Shown one piece after another: positions 11,844 through 23,257 of a stretch of 64,000 nt of DNA. The DNA lies in contig JAGYVD010000005.1 of NCBI GenBank assembly GCA_021209875.1, positions 2,108,001 to 2,172,000 of the forward strand. Direction: 5' to 3'. Made by a program: the position numbers and the translations under genes. The DNA is from Rosellinia necatrix. Lineage: Eukaryota; Ascomycota; Sordariomycetes; Xylariales; Xylariaceae. Each line of letters starts with the position of its first letter. Position 1 is the first letter of the stretch. The notes beneath the pieces were generated by a model. It saw nothing but the letters and a program-made list of their open reading frames with translations, did no database searches and was not told the DNA's origin.

Positions 11844-13844
11844 GGTAGGGCGGACTTTTCCGCGTACAGTATTAATTGTAGGTTGGCTATTTCCCAGCGG
11901 GCGGCGGAACCGTCGTTAGTCGCCGGCGAAGTAGTGTAGTGTAGGTGCCCGTTCTTCTCTTATAAGCGCAGTCATCTTCAGCGCCCGGGCTGTGGTGAGT
12001 TAGCCTCCCTGACCAAGGCCGTCCCCAGACAGCTCGTCATTTCACTTCATACATTACTGCTCCATATGGCGCAGTTGCATATATTAGATTTGCTTGGGCG
12101 GTACCTTGCATTGGGTCGTAGTCTCGAGCGATATGCGTGTCCTGTACCCGGCATGCCATGTATTGCACATGTACACTACCGTTGCAAATTGCCGAATCTC
12201 CCTCCTCTTTTTCGTCCCGTCATCAAGCCTAGCTGTGTTTTGCAAAGGTCAAGCGACCTCGTTCATTGGCCAAGCCGGCTTGTCGAGAGAATCAGCATCG
12301 GACGGAGCGCAACGGGGGTCGCCTTCACACCCATGTCGTCGTTTGTCGAACCTCGCGCGCATCTTCACAACCCTCACACAAACGTGGTCACATTCCACGT
12401 TCCACGTTCTCTGCCCAGCTTGTCGGGTTGTCACAGGGCGTGGTGGTGGTGCAAAGGAACCCTCCCGGGGTCGCGCCATGTAATGCATACCATACACCTA
12501 TCTACTACGCGCACCTCCTCCCACCCACACTCTATTCGTACGGCCGTTTGCCGCATCGGATATCGTGTTGAGTGCTGCTCGGTTTGCGCTGCGAGGCGCG
12601 AGGCGCGAGGCGATACGCGTTATACCGACCGCACAACCTCTCTCCGCGCAGACTCGCCGGCTCGGTCAGTCCTTGTCAGCAAGAGATGAATGCTATTATT
12701 AACTATGCGCGCTAACTATTTGCGTAGTGTAGGTACTGCAATATACATAGTCCAGGGCCTACGAAATTACCGTTTGCCGAAGTGCTGACGCCGATCTGGG
12801 GGAGGCGTCGGATTTGATGCAGCAGACACGGACAATTCATTGATACTGATCCTGATGATCCAAGCGGGTGCCAACTTAGAACTTATCATAAGTGTTATTG
12901 CTCTACATACGTAGTATTGCTCGAGCGTTTGATAGAGCGCCCTGGCAGGCCAGAGGCCGGGCAAACCTGATATTACGAGATATTAGATATTAGTATCACC
13001 TAGTGTGCCTCGTTTCAAGCTAGTACTAGGTACAGCCTAAGGTATATTAGACTCTCCCGGGACTGCTTTTGCATGTTTGCCCGCCAGGATGCTAAAACCT
13101 TGGCTGCCTTAATTCAAAAAAGCAGACGATACAGGTGACTACATATATACATAGTACCGAGAGCCATTGAGATTTAACCAAACACAGGTATTGTGTCCTT
13201 TTTGCATACCTAGAATGGTAAGCGCTCCATTACCCCACGACTTTTTCAAGTACCTAAAGAGGGTTAGACTTGAGGCCTACCTACCTAGAGTAGTCTCTAT
13301 CTATCTGTAGGTTAGGTAGGTAGTGTATGTACCTCTTACAAGCTTGCCTGTGTAGGTTTCTTGGCATCGGTGCTGGAGCATCCATACCTCTGTATTTGAC
13401 CAACGGAATCTGACACCTCCAGACGACGACTCCAGCTCTGAGCACCTGAGCGGTCCTCCTTTCCTTCATCCCTCGACAAATTAAATACGTACATGACACC
13501 TACATGAACAATGCACGCACACCCAGTAGGTCAGTAAGTCAGTAAATCAGTAAGGAAGTAAGTGAGTAAGTATGTAGTGTATGTGTGCCAGGTGCCAAGC
13601 ACGTGGCACCGATGCCGAAGAAAACAAACAACTGCCGGAGGCAGCAGATAGTTATACTACCTATACCGCCTATTCCACCTATACCACCTCCCATACCGCC
13701 TCTTACTAGGTAGTTACGCACTACCTATACCGCCTATTAAGTACCGTCAATATCTCGTCCTTGGGTGAGTTACTATGGTATAAGCTATCTCCGGTGATAC
13801 CCTACCTAGGTAGGTAGTTAATGGATGCAGGTCTGTTTGTATAT

Positions 13845-13921
13845 CCATGGGTGGATTGGCTGGATGGGTTGGCTGGATGGATTGGCTGGCTGGATGGATG
13901 TACATATGTATGTATGTATGC
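13845..13921. repeat. TGGATGGATTGGC-type minisatellite followed by (ATGT)n
   Basis: Imperfect repeats of tggatgg/ttggc run into a short ATGT tetranucleotide tract. Non-coding context. Confidence 0.85.
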
Positions 13922-14127
13922 ATCGACTCACGGCGATCGATGAGTGGCCGCCAAGCAGCCACCTAACCTACTGCAGCGTAGAGCGTTCGGCATCCAACCC
14001 AAACTCTATCTCGCCTTGAGGTAGATCGCATTATACAAACCGGTATGGCGTCGGTATGGTTTTGCTTTAGCATCCACTGCTCACCATCCCTCCAAGCAGC
14101 AGCCAATCAGGTAGACCCAGATCCCAA

Positions 14128-14160
14128 CCCCAAAGGCACCCCAAAGGCACCCCAAAGGCA
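14128..14160. repeat. 11-bp tandem repeat CCCCAAAGGCA x3
   Basis: Three head-to-tail copies of CCCCAAAGGCA in non-coding DNA. Confidence 0.92.
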
Positions 14161-14520
14161 CGGCAACCTTGTCCGTTGTCAGCACCAAAGTAGCCCGCGG
14201 GAGTCTGTGCTGTTCTGGCGTCTCACATTGGATGTCGATGATCCCCACGCAGACCACGCACCGTCGTGATGACTTGACATGCTCAGGTCCTGAGGTTAGC
14301 TGAGAATATCCCAAGCAACCCAAGGTACCGCATACATATGCATACATACGTAGTGTACTTTCGCGCCGTTGTGCGCATTGAGCTGAGCCATCCCTCTCTC
14401 TCCTCTCCCAACGAACCTATTCCAATTTCCGGCCCGCCGTCTAAGCCGCTAGGTTGCTGGGTGGCCAGGTATAATCCTGCACTTCACATACACATACACA
14501 CACTCCCTATCCTATCCTAC

Positions 14521-14550
14521 GTAGGTATGTATGTATGTATGTATGTATAT
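14521..14550. repeat. (GTAT)n tetranucleotide tract
   Basis: A GTAT/ATGT tetranucleotide run following an ACGTAG sequence, in non-coding DNA. Confidence 0.9.
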
Positions 14551-14813
14551 ACTTACAGTACTTACTACTTACTCTCCTGTTGTGCCATGTATTGTGCCAT
14601 GTAGGTAGGTAGTGTGTAGTGTGTAGTGTAGGTAAGTAAGTACGTATAGTTGTTGGTCATCTCCGGTGTGGGCTGTTCAGATCCCACCTTGTCAACCCGG
14701 CTCGCTCCCCTTCTTCCCCACTGGCCACGCCGACGCCATCAGAGCCACCACTAGGCAATGATCCACACTATTACATTCGGTCCCTACACTAACATACTTA
14801 CATAGTTACTTAT

Positions 14814-14814
14814 G

Positions 14815-14880
<66 letters not shown>

Positions 14881-14881
14881 T
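14814..14881. repeat. (TTAC)n microsatellite, about 17 units
   Basis: An uninterrupted CTTA/TTAC tract of about 67 bp. It is the longest pure tetranucleotide array in the window and is likely length-polymorphic. Confidence 0.97.
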
Positions 14882-15782
14882 GCTACACTACATACACTAC
14901 ACTACATACACTAACTAGTACTGGTACTAGTCTGCTGCTGTATTCCCATGCTCCTACCCGTCCCGCCGGACCCGTGGACATTACACATTACACAACCTGA
15001 TGGCGAGGAAACTTGAGCATTATCACTCGGAATGAGCTTGGGCTGCTTCTGCAGCACACCGTGTATGGAAAATTATCGAGTCCCTATCAACAAATTATCT
15101 ATCTAGTGTAGTGCGCGGGAAACCCGCAAGGATCCTGCTAGTGCCTGCCTACACCAACGTAGATAATCGGATGTACACTACCTCTATCGTCCCGCCTGTC
15201 TGTCTCACACACATGCCCTCCTTCCCATCTCTGCGTCTGCCATAGTTATACATACCACACGGGGCCCAGAGGGAGTGTGGGCTGTGGTGTTTGTTTGCTT
15301 CCCCCCCTCTTACTCTCATCCCGCGGCGGTATCTGGAGTTTTCCTGTTCGGCGTGGCGCCCGGTCATTCGTGAATGATTATTCACAAGTCATTCCGTTAG
15401 CTTTCCTAGTGCCAACTCTCGAGGCGCGATACTTTCGTAATTGTTCCTCATCTCACTCAGCCGGACCTTGAAACGCCAGCAGCCGAAGTTTACATGGCTG
15501 CTTCTCGCTGACTTTTATATACCTTAATTCCCGAGCCATCCTCTCCCCCCCTCCCCGCAGGCAGGGGATTTGCCATCCCACTTCATCTTTTATCCATCTT
15601 CAAGTGCCAATTGCCACCGTCCTCGTCGTCGATCGACCTCATGTTTAAGCAGAAACGGTAATCGTCGTTGCGCGGCTTGGTACGCGGCTTGGTATGTGAA
15701 TTGGTATGCGACCTGGTTTGAGTCTTGCCAACTATTGCAATCTCCTTCCCTTAGTCCTCATCCTTGATTGTTCTACACTACT

Positions 15783-18700
15783 ATGGCGGACGTAATGGTC
15801 GAGCAACCCGAATACTACGGGAGCTTGATAGCTTTCGAAGGTCCTCGGGATACCATCTCAACACAGCTTCGCCTACTACCTAACTCACCTAAGGTCTTAA
15901 TACTGCCGCCATTCGAATACTTCGTCAAAGAGGATGGCCCAGATTCACCGTTCGACGCCCGGTTGCAAGTTCTTCGGACCCACAAGGCATGCGACGCCCG
16001 GACTGAGATGGCCCGTAAGTTCTTACGGGATTCTGCGCCAGATAACAAGCGCCTAGTCTTTATGAACGGCGGTACGGTCTCTGCACAGATGAACTGTATC
16101 TGCAGCATCAGCAAGCACGAGACGGATGGGGATATGGTTAAGGCGGAGGCGATATTCAGCGACCTCATCCAAAACGGAATTACAGGCCTCAAACGACAGG
16201 GCAAGGCAGATCAGTTCGAGGCAGCCTCGAAGATAGATGGGTCAACGTGCATGGACGAGCAAGAAAACCAAGTTCCGGATGACCCGATTTCGAAAGCGAT
16301 GAGGGCTGCCGATGCTTTGGATCTTGAGACGGCCTTCTTGCAGGAGAACCACGAATTCGATATTACTCCCGCGGCTCGGCCTCGCAGTATTAGTGTGCCC
16401 GCCCTTCCTATAGCGGATGATCTCCAGAACGCCGCGCCTTTCTATGTATTCGGCCCAACCGAGAATGCCCAGAGAGCGACTCCGCCTAGCGCCATGGAAC
16501 AAGGCCAGCTTCTTAACGTCGAGAAATGGCGAGCTATGACGGCGAGCGAGGGCCAGCTGGCCGACCCCAACACCGCACCGGCGTCGCCAAATTCCACAAG
16601 CGAAGCTCATCTATATGATCGCATGAGGCCAACGAGCGCTGTCGGTCCACCACGCGCCTCAGTTGAGTCTATGCCCAGCAGTCCGGCTTTGCTAGGCGAG
16701 GCCTTCGTTGTCGACGTTCGGCCATTCATGGCACCAACCCATAAGCGCATCAAGTCGGTGGATCGAATATACGCCACCGCCATTCGGAATCAGGACATCT
16801 CAATTTGCAAACTGCCCCAATCTCCTCTCGCTAAAGCCGATGAACCGTCTCGGGAAGAGGACGAAACGCGAGAAAAAGAAAATAACTCCCCGAAAAAACC
16901 AATTCTCCGATCAAACTTCTACACTGAGATTCCACGCACTACATTCGTCAAGACCAACAGGACTATAGTGAGAAAGTGTGTGCCTTCCCCACTCAGCTTA
17001 GGGTTCAAGGGGCCAAAGCACCAGCTAGAACGCAGCGTTCGTCAAGGCACAGATACAAACGAAAAGTATGCACATCAAAATGTGATGACTGCCCCGAACA
17101 CCCCAAGAATAAAGGCTGGGGGCGATGATCCATTCCCGAAATCCGAGGACCATTTTGAACTAGATGCCAATGAGCCTTTTCAGACAGTGCTACCCATAGT
17201 GGAAGATATAGTCATATATTTTAAAGGCGATGACAGTGACCCAAAGCTGGAAACTATGGTTGAAGCTTTCAAGCATGGTACATATCCTATTTCCATGCCA
17301 CCTCTACTTTCGGAAGCCAAAGATGACGGGGATCAGCCCGGGACTCCTACCACGCGAGGGTCAACGCGGAGGCCATGCGACAGAGATCTCCATGATAATC
17401 AGCAAGCTCTTCAAGAATCAGTTCCTATATATACTGCTGACGAATACGACTCCTTCGTGCCTCATGGTGCCTCCCTCTGGCCTACTACTGCTACTTATAT
17501 ATCGAAACAGGACATTAACAACCTGCCTCACGAGGCAGTTGTTGTTCCAGCTCTACCGACTCTTGCCCAGACGCCACCGCTAAAGACCAGTATTATCACG
17601 GACAAGATTTTCCATGACTTCGATATCAAGGAGTGCAAAACAGCTGTCTGTGTTCAAAATTCCTTGAGATCCATCCTCAACGCCTACTTTCCATCCGAAG
17701 ACATCGGATACCATAGGTTCAACTTCCCGCTGCTCCCCGAGCTTAGCAGCTTCTGGCAACCAGTGTTTCGCGAGACATCATCGGAGGATTCGAAAGCGAC
17801 ACGGAAGATCGACCTTATACTGGCGATTGGCGCGCAGAAAAATGTGGCTAGGGGGCTTCTAGGCGCTATTAGTGACTCTTTGGAAAAGCTAGGGAGAGAA
17901 CCCGATGGGGCGTCCCGGAGTGGACGACTTAATTTGAGGTAAGCTGATAACAGCAATATTGGATTTAATTTCTGACGCTAACTTCCACAAGATATCTCAT
18001 TGCAAATAGCATGCAGGCTTTCACGTCACAGCCGCTAGCTAACCAGACACAAGACAACCCATTCACGAACCCCCTACTCCTCGCAACATTAATCATACCA
18101 CATCTTGAGACATACATCGCAGCTCACCCCGCCACACGATTCCTGATACTTGAATACCCCCCAGAATATCTATCTACGGTCTTAGCTTTGCAACATCTAA
18201 TAGGCGTGGATTTATTGAAGGTAGCTGGCATAGTTGACGCAGAAGCCGGTAGCCCGAAATCGCATCTGCCACACAGGGCTCCGGAATTACATACAAACAC
18301 ACATTCGGCAATCACTTCGGCTAGCACGGGAGCCTGCGCAACGCTTCTCTTACCGAAGCGTTCTAAGCCAAAATTGGGTACTTCTGAAGGAGCATGTGCG
18401 CCGCAGCCTTCATTCTCAAAGGCAAACTTCATTATTACGTCTACGGCAACCGAATCCGAGATTGCGACGTTAATCTCGACAATATGGCAGATATTAATAG
18501 ATATTTCGACCTCTTACATCCCCAGGGATATGGCTGGGCCTAATTGGAAGCATGGTCACAATAACCCAGCTTCGCAGCAGTCTTTTATCCCCTCATCGGA
18601 GCAGTATCCGCCCTTGCTAAGGGCGGCGACAATGCTGGGTCTCATACCGTCCCCAGATGGCGGGCAACAAGAGCAAAATCGATTGCAGGGAGGTATACGG

Positions 18701-19066
18701 CCGAATTATGTCTCGAGTGGAACATATGCCGATCTACCTATATCGATGCAACGACCTATAACGCCAGCTAAATCGACCAAGGCGTCCGTCACGGAAACTT
18801 TGGTCGGCAGTTCCGCCACGCGGGTTCCTAGAACACCCAAAACAGCCTACAACCAACGCAATAAGCTGCGGAATCTACTGGGCCGCGACCCTGCCGCGGA
18901 CGGCTCTGAGATAGGGGATGTGGCGTTATCTTACGATATTGAAGACGAGGACGATGGCGGCCAGTTTGCAGCAGAGGAACGCAAGTATATGCCACTTTGG
19001 AGTAGTCAAGGCCCACGCAAGGGTAATAGTCGAAAGGCGCTCAAGTGGCTGGGGCTCTCGACATGA
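15783..19066 (+). CDS. large uncharacterised conserved fungal protein (1076 aa)
   Basis: Two exons, 15783-17938 and 17992-19066, with a 53-nt intron (GTAAGC donor at 17939, CTAAC branch, CAAG acceptor ending at 17991) joined in phase 2. The start MADVMVEQPEYYG was preferred to the in-frame MFYTT start five codons upstream, which is also possible. The first 150 residues and the stretch near 640-790 look folded (for example PNSPKVLILPPFEYFV, FDIKECKTAVCVQNSLRSIL, RKIDLILAIGAQKNVARG, HPATRFLILEYPPEYLSTVL). The middle is long, Ser/Pro-rich and probably disordered. The C terminus is basic (GPRKGNSRKALKWLGLST). There is no signal peptide or membrane helix, and I recognise no catalytic motif. Some fungal annotations call similar proteins 'gastric mucin-like', which describes composition and not function. 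Confidence 0.88.
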
Positions 19067-22031
19067 CCCGTATTGGAATTATATTGTACTTGGATACTTT
19101 GCGCGCTACAAAGCATCGTGCCCATGCACTCTGTTACGGTGCCTCCTACGTATTCTTTGCGCCGTGCTGGTGTCGGCGCTGAATTCAGGACCCGGTCCGA
19201 GAGACTATACGACATATACACTCTTCCATGGTTCGGCTCAACATGCATGCCACTTGGGGATTTATCTACTTATATCGGGCAACGGTTGGGGTATGGCGGG
19301 CTAACCATGGGAGGTCATGGAAAGGGGGAGGGGGGGGGGTAATTGGGACATCGATTCCACAAGGTAACAAAAGGGTGGCTCAGGCATAATTACATATTAT
19401 AATTTCCTTGTTTCTCTCTCGCTTCAATTCATGGCTTGCCGTCATATTTTACCCGATTTCCTTTGCTGTCTAGCGTTTTTATCTCACCGTGGGAGGTGGC
19501 TGTCGGATTTTCATGCTCTTAAAAACCAAAACGAGGCGTTGAAATACCCCAATGGACCTGGCTGTGTGTCCGCCTAATCTTGCTGGTAACTACCGGTGGT
19601 TTACAATGTTAATCTCACGTGTATTTACGTCGGAATCATGCCTTCCATCATCACTATCACTATCGCTAATATACCAATACTGTTTCTCTACCATTATAGG
19701 AACGCAACTGTCGGTTATCATGCTATCCTCAGTTTAGTCTAGTAATATTTTAACCGCTGGAAACACCTTCCCTAGCATGGCAACATATCTATACTGGTAC
19801 CTATCATTTATATTGTTGTCTATTTACGTATGCCTTCTCCGTGTGGTCTATGATCGAGGGTTATTTCGAACTCTACCTGACCAGCGTGAGGACTTTGGAG
19901 ATATAATCGGTCATGCCATACTTCTAGGGCCCCATATTATTATGAATCAGCAGGGGAAAAGCCAAACAACATGGCAGTACCCCGTGCTCCCTGGCTGGGT
20001 AACCATCGTCAATGGAAACCTCGGCCTCGGCTGTGAACGTGATCAGGGCTAGGATTGGGATCGCCGATACTGCATACTCAAGTTGGTCCTACGGCTGAAA
20101 TACTGCATATGTACCTAATACGGCTGATAGGGCTGAGAGATAAAGCACCAGTCGTTCATGCTTGGGTCAATTTGATTGATGGATTTAAAATTAGCGCCGG
20201 GCTGGAGAAAAAAAAGAAAAAAAAGAAAAGAAAAAAGAACGAGCCAGGAGAGGAAGTGGCATTTTGTTTGGAGTCACCCGCCATGCGTTTTCTCCGCACA
20301 TGCACGTTTCCACGTGTATTTGTATAGTATACATATACTTAGCTCAGGCGGATATAGGCACATACAGAGTAAGTATAGGCGGATGAGGGCTTTCACTAGG
20401 CGTAGTTACTTACCTAACCCGTGATGAGAAACTTGAAGTACAGGAGGCGATGTCGCCTAACGTTCTGCCTCAGGGGCAACATGGGAAGCAATAGCAGGTA
20501 CGCAGCGCCATAATACTACATGTCGGCCACGGGCCAATGGGTAATATAAAATCTGCTCAATAGGGAGAAGAAGATCATTTGTTTATTTACAAAAAAAAAA
20601 AAAAAAGGAAAAATTCACAAGAGGAGCCGCGAGTGGGGGTGTTCAGGGGTCGATGATATATATATATATATATGAGAGTGGCATTCTACACATTTGACTT
20701 ATAGCCTAGACGCCACTCACCTTGTGTCATGCTTAAACGTGGGGGCAAGCCTTCGCTGTCTGTATGGTGATCATCCCGCTCTCCGAATCGAACACCAATA
20801 GGCTGGAAAGAATATCTCTACTGGGTGTATTTTTGAGTTCGAAGCTGCGATAGATTATAATACTACGGTAGACTGTGACTCAGATTTGCCGTACAGTACA
20901 CAGTACATACATATCCCCGCTGCGTGTAGCTCCAGGATGCTGGTTTATCATGGACAACTACTAGGTAGGCACCTACCATGTATTATTACCATGTATCTAC
21001 CGTAGCTGGCAGGCAACATTAGATAAGGACCACCCACTGAAGGTACCTAGGTAGGTACCTTAGGTAGTGAGTAAAAATGTGGCTGTACTTCCCTACTGAT
21101 GTAACTTAGGTACCCTAGGTACTTACTCAATGTTTATGCTATATGCCACCCAGCCAGCAGTTTAGGTGCCTTGGTTTACCTTCTGTCGTACATAATATCA
21201 GACTTTCTTCCCTCACAAAGCTAGATTGAACGGAACAACTAGGCTAGGGTAGCCGGACACTTTTACATTAACCAAATAGGTGATCTAGTGGGAAGAGTCG
21301 GGGCTTGGCCCTAAAGCTCAATACACCCAAGAAGGTGATACCCTAAGTTGGTGAAGAACGAGGATATACATGCCCACGCGATTAACTCGAAAGTCACCAT
21401 CGCACAAGACGCAGGGGTGAGTATATGCAATTTAATTTATTAAGACGTCCCTGTTGCGAAGCATGCCAGTTACAGACAATAAACGAGCGAGAACACATAT
21501 CGCGACGACCATGTGCAGTGGCTACTTGAAATCCCCAATTCACCGCCACCAATCGCCAACCGCCGGACCACCAGGGGAATAGACGGATAGAAACAATCCC
21601 CAGAACATACAAATGCCAGGCGTGGATGGTCCGGGAATCGACCGGCAAATCTAAAACAAACAAAAGTCTTTATCCGGGATTATGATCGCGCATTAGGTGG
21701 CGGGGGGTTATTGAGCTTGAGGGAGGGACGACTCCTGTCGAGTATTTCATGAACCCGTCTCACACGCCAGGAATTCACCAGATTAAATTTCGAACCAGAA
21801 TTCGATAAGAGTGGGCCGTAATTTGGGAGGGGTGATCCAAATCGATCAATTCATCTATCCGTAGTCGAAGTTATCCGTAATTCGCAGCCAGAGTGACAAA
21901 ACACACGTGAATCCCACATTTGCCATCCCGGCTACCTGCAAAGTCTGTATTGCCTGTCCGTTCCGGGAAAGTACAAATGGATGTCAGGGATCTATTGTGG
22001 GAGAGAGGGTATCATGAAGAAGAACTCGAGT
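19067..22031. other. intergenic region with TAGGTA motifs and homopolymers
   Basis: This spans the 3' ends of two convergent genes. It contains a purine run (20208-20245), A-run (about 20590-20606), (TA)n tract (20655-20673) and dense TAGGTA/TACCTA motifs (20960-21125). A 91-codon frame at 19777-20052 has a hydrophobic N terminus but no other support. Nothing else gene-like was seen. Confidence 0.55.
20655..20673. repeat. (TA)n microsatellite
   Basis: About nine TA units in intergenic DNA. Confidence 0.9.
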
Positions 22032-23257
22032 TTAGCAGCAGCCACCGTTAGATGGGTTGGCCACGTTGTGACCGGGACCGACCTGCACACCAGGCTTGGT
22101 GTTGGCAGTAGCCTGCGAACCCTGGCGTTCTTTGATCTGTCGGGCCATAGTCAAGAAGGCTTGCTCGACGTTGGAGGCATTCTTAGCTGAGGTCTCAAGG
22201 AAGGGGATTCCCAAGCTGTCAGCGAATTCCTAAGATATCCGTTAGCGGAACCATGTCGGACCGAAGCGTTTTCCAACATCCCATCTCTGTTGGAGGTGCG
22301 ATAGTTTTGTCTATGTCATACCTTAGCAACCGTATACTCGACTACCTTCTTGTCCGACATATCGCTCTTATTACCCACGAGAAGCTTGTTGACACCTTCA
22401 GTAGCATAGCGGTCGATCTCTTGGAGCCACTGCTTCACGTTGTTGAAACTGTCCATGTCGGTAACATCATAGACGACACAGATGCCGTGGGCGCCACGGT
22501 AGTAAGACGAGGTGATAGTTCGGAAACGTTCCTGGCCAGCGGTGTCCCACTAGTATGAGTTCGACGTTAGCTACGGAATGTCAAATACACCGCGCTCAGG
22601 GATATCTTACGATCTGTAGCTTCACGGTCTTGCCATCAAGCTCGATAGTCCGGATTTTCTGCAACTCGGTTAGTATGGGAGGGAGTTTGGGGGCATGAGA
22701 AGGCGATATAACGTACGAAATCGACACCGATAGTGGAAATGTAGGATTCGGTGTACGTATCATCGGCGAAACGAAGTAGCAGGCAAGACTTTCCGACACC
22801 GGAATCTCCGATGAGGAGGAGCTTGAAGAGATAGTCGTATCTGTCATAGCGCGGAATTAGTTTGCACTCCCGCTTAAGAACCTCCTGGAGCTTGGCTGGG
22901 TTATTGTAATGCTCGAGGCCGGGAATGTAAGGCTCGCGGGAAGACATGATGCTGGTGGAACAAAGAGTATTGCGGGTGCGGATAAATCAGGGAGTAGATA
23001 AACACAACTTGGTTGCAGGAAAGAGGCAGAGGGGGAGGGCGGAGATGAGCCAGAGATGAGAAAAAGGACCGCCGAGGCTGTCGTGAAGGTGCACCTCAGG
23101 CAGGAGTGGACGAGGGGTGCGAGCAAGAGCAAACGAGGGGCCAGGCGAGGGGTACACTCTATCGGTGACAGTTAGTTATCAAGGCCATCTGTAGGAGAGA
23201 TTCAAGGCAACTTGATGCCGTTGGCATCGACGATGGTACATACTACTCAGGATTCAT
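22032..23257 (-). CDS. ypt1: Rab GTPase Ypt1 (Rab1 orthologue)
   Basis: Five exons are predicted: 23257-23247, 22840-22717, 22658-22611, 22549-22322 and 22229-22032, giving 202 residues, the family's usual length. Exon 1 is only 11 coding nt (MNP plus part of E) followed by a 406-nt intron with a weaker GTAGTA donor. It was chosen because it restores the conserved [13 protein letters not shown] start. The other introns are 58, 61 and 92 nt. Nucleotide-binding motifs are GDSGVGKS at 15-22, WDTAGQE from 62, NKSD from 121 and ETSAK at 149-153. The C-terminal GGCC gives two geranylgeranylated cysteines. The effector loop STIGVDFKIRTIEL matches Rab1. Ypt1 controls ER-to-Golgi vesicle tethering and autophagy on early secretory membranes. 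An in-frame ATG inside intron 1 (22947) could start a variant with 36 extra residues before YDYLF. Confidence 0.93.
22841..23246 (-). other. long first intron of ypt1
   Basis: This 406-nt intron begins GTAGTATGT and ends CTAATTCCGCGCTATGACAG. It is four to eight times longer than the other ypt1 introns. Its 3' part (22947-22841) is open in frame with exon 2. Skipping the splice from exon 1 would hit TAG directly after MNPE. Confidence 0.75.

Larger units (their letters stand above)
9752..15782. other. 6-kb gene-poor, repeat-rich intergenic region
   Basis: No open frame has a recognisable domain or a consistent exon chain; the longest (12066-12689 plus) overlaps equally long frames on both strands and has a non-protein-like composition. 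The region carries many TACC/GGTA-phase motifs (about 9870-10140, 13270-13330, 13800-13820, 14500-14645), pyrimidine runs (10681-10715) and the tandem repeats listed separately. The right end (about 15540-15782, CT-rich) probably contains the promoter and 5' leader of the gene starting at 15783. Non-coding RNA genes cannot be excluded by eye. Confidence 0.6.

Noticed and set aside
12066..12689. 207-codon open frame on the plus strand in the 6-kb gap
   Set aside because: Equally long frames overlap it on both strands, composition is rich in Arg, His, Ser and Cys without structure, and there is no domain or splice support.
19777..20052. 91-codon frame with a hydrophobic N terminus (possible small membrane protein)
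   Set aside because: Only one hydrophobic stretch supports it, in AT-rich spacer where such stretches arise by chance. No conserved motif was seen.
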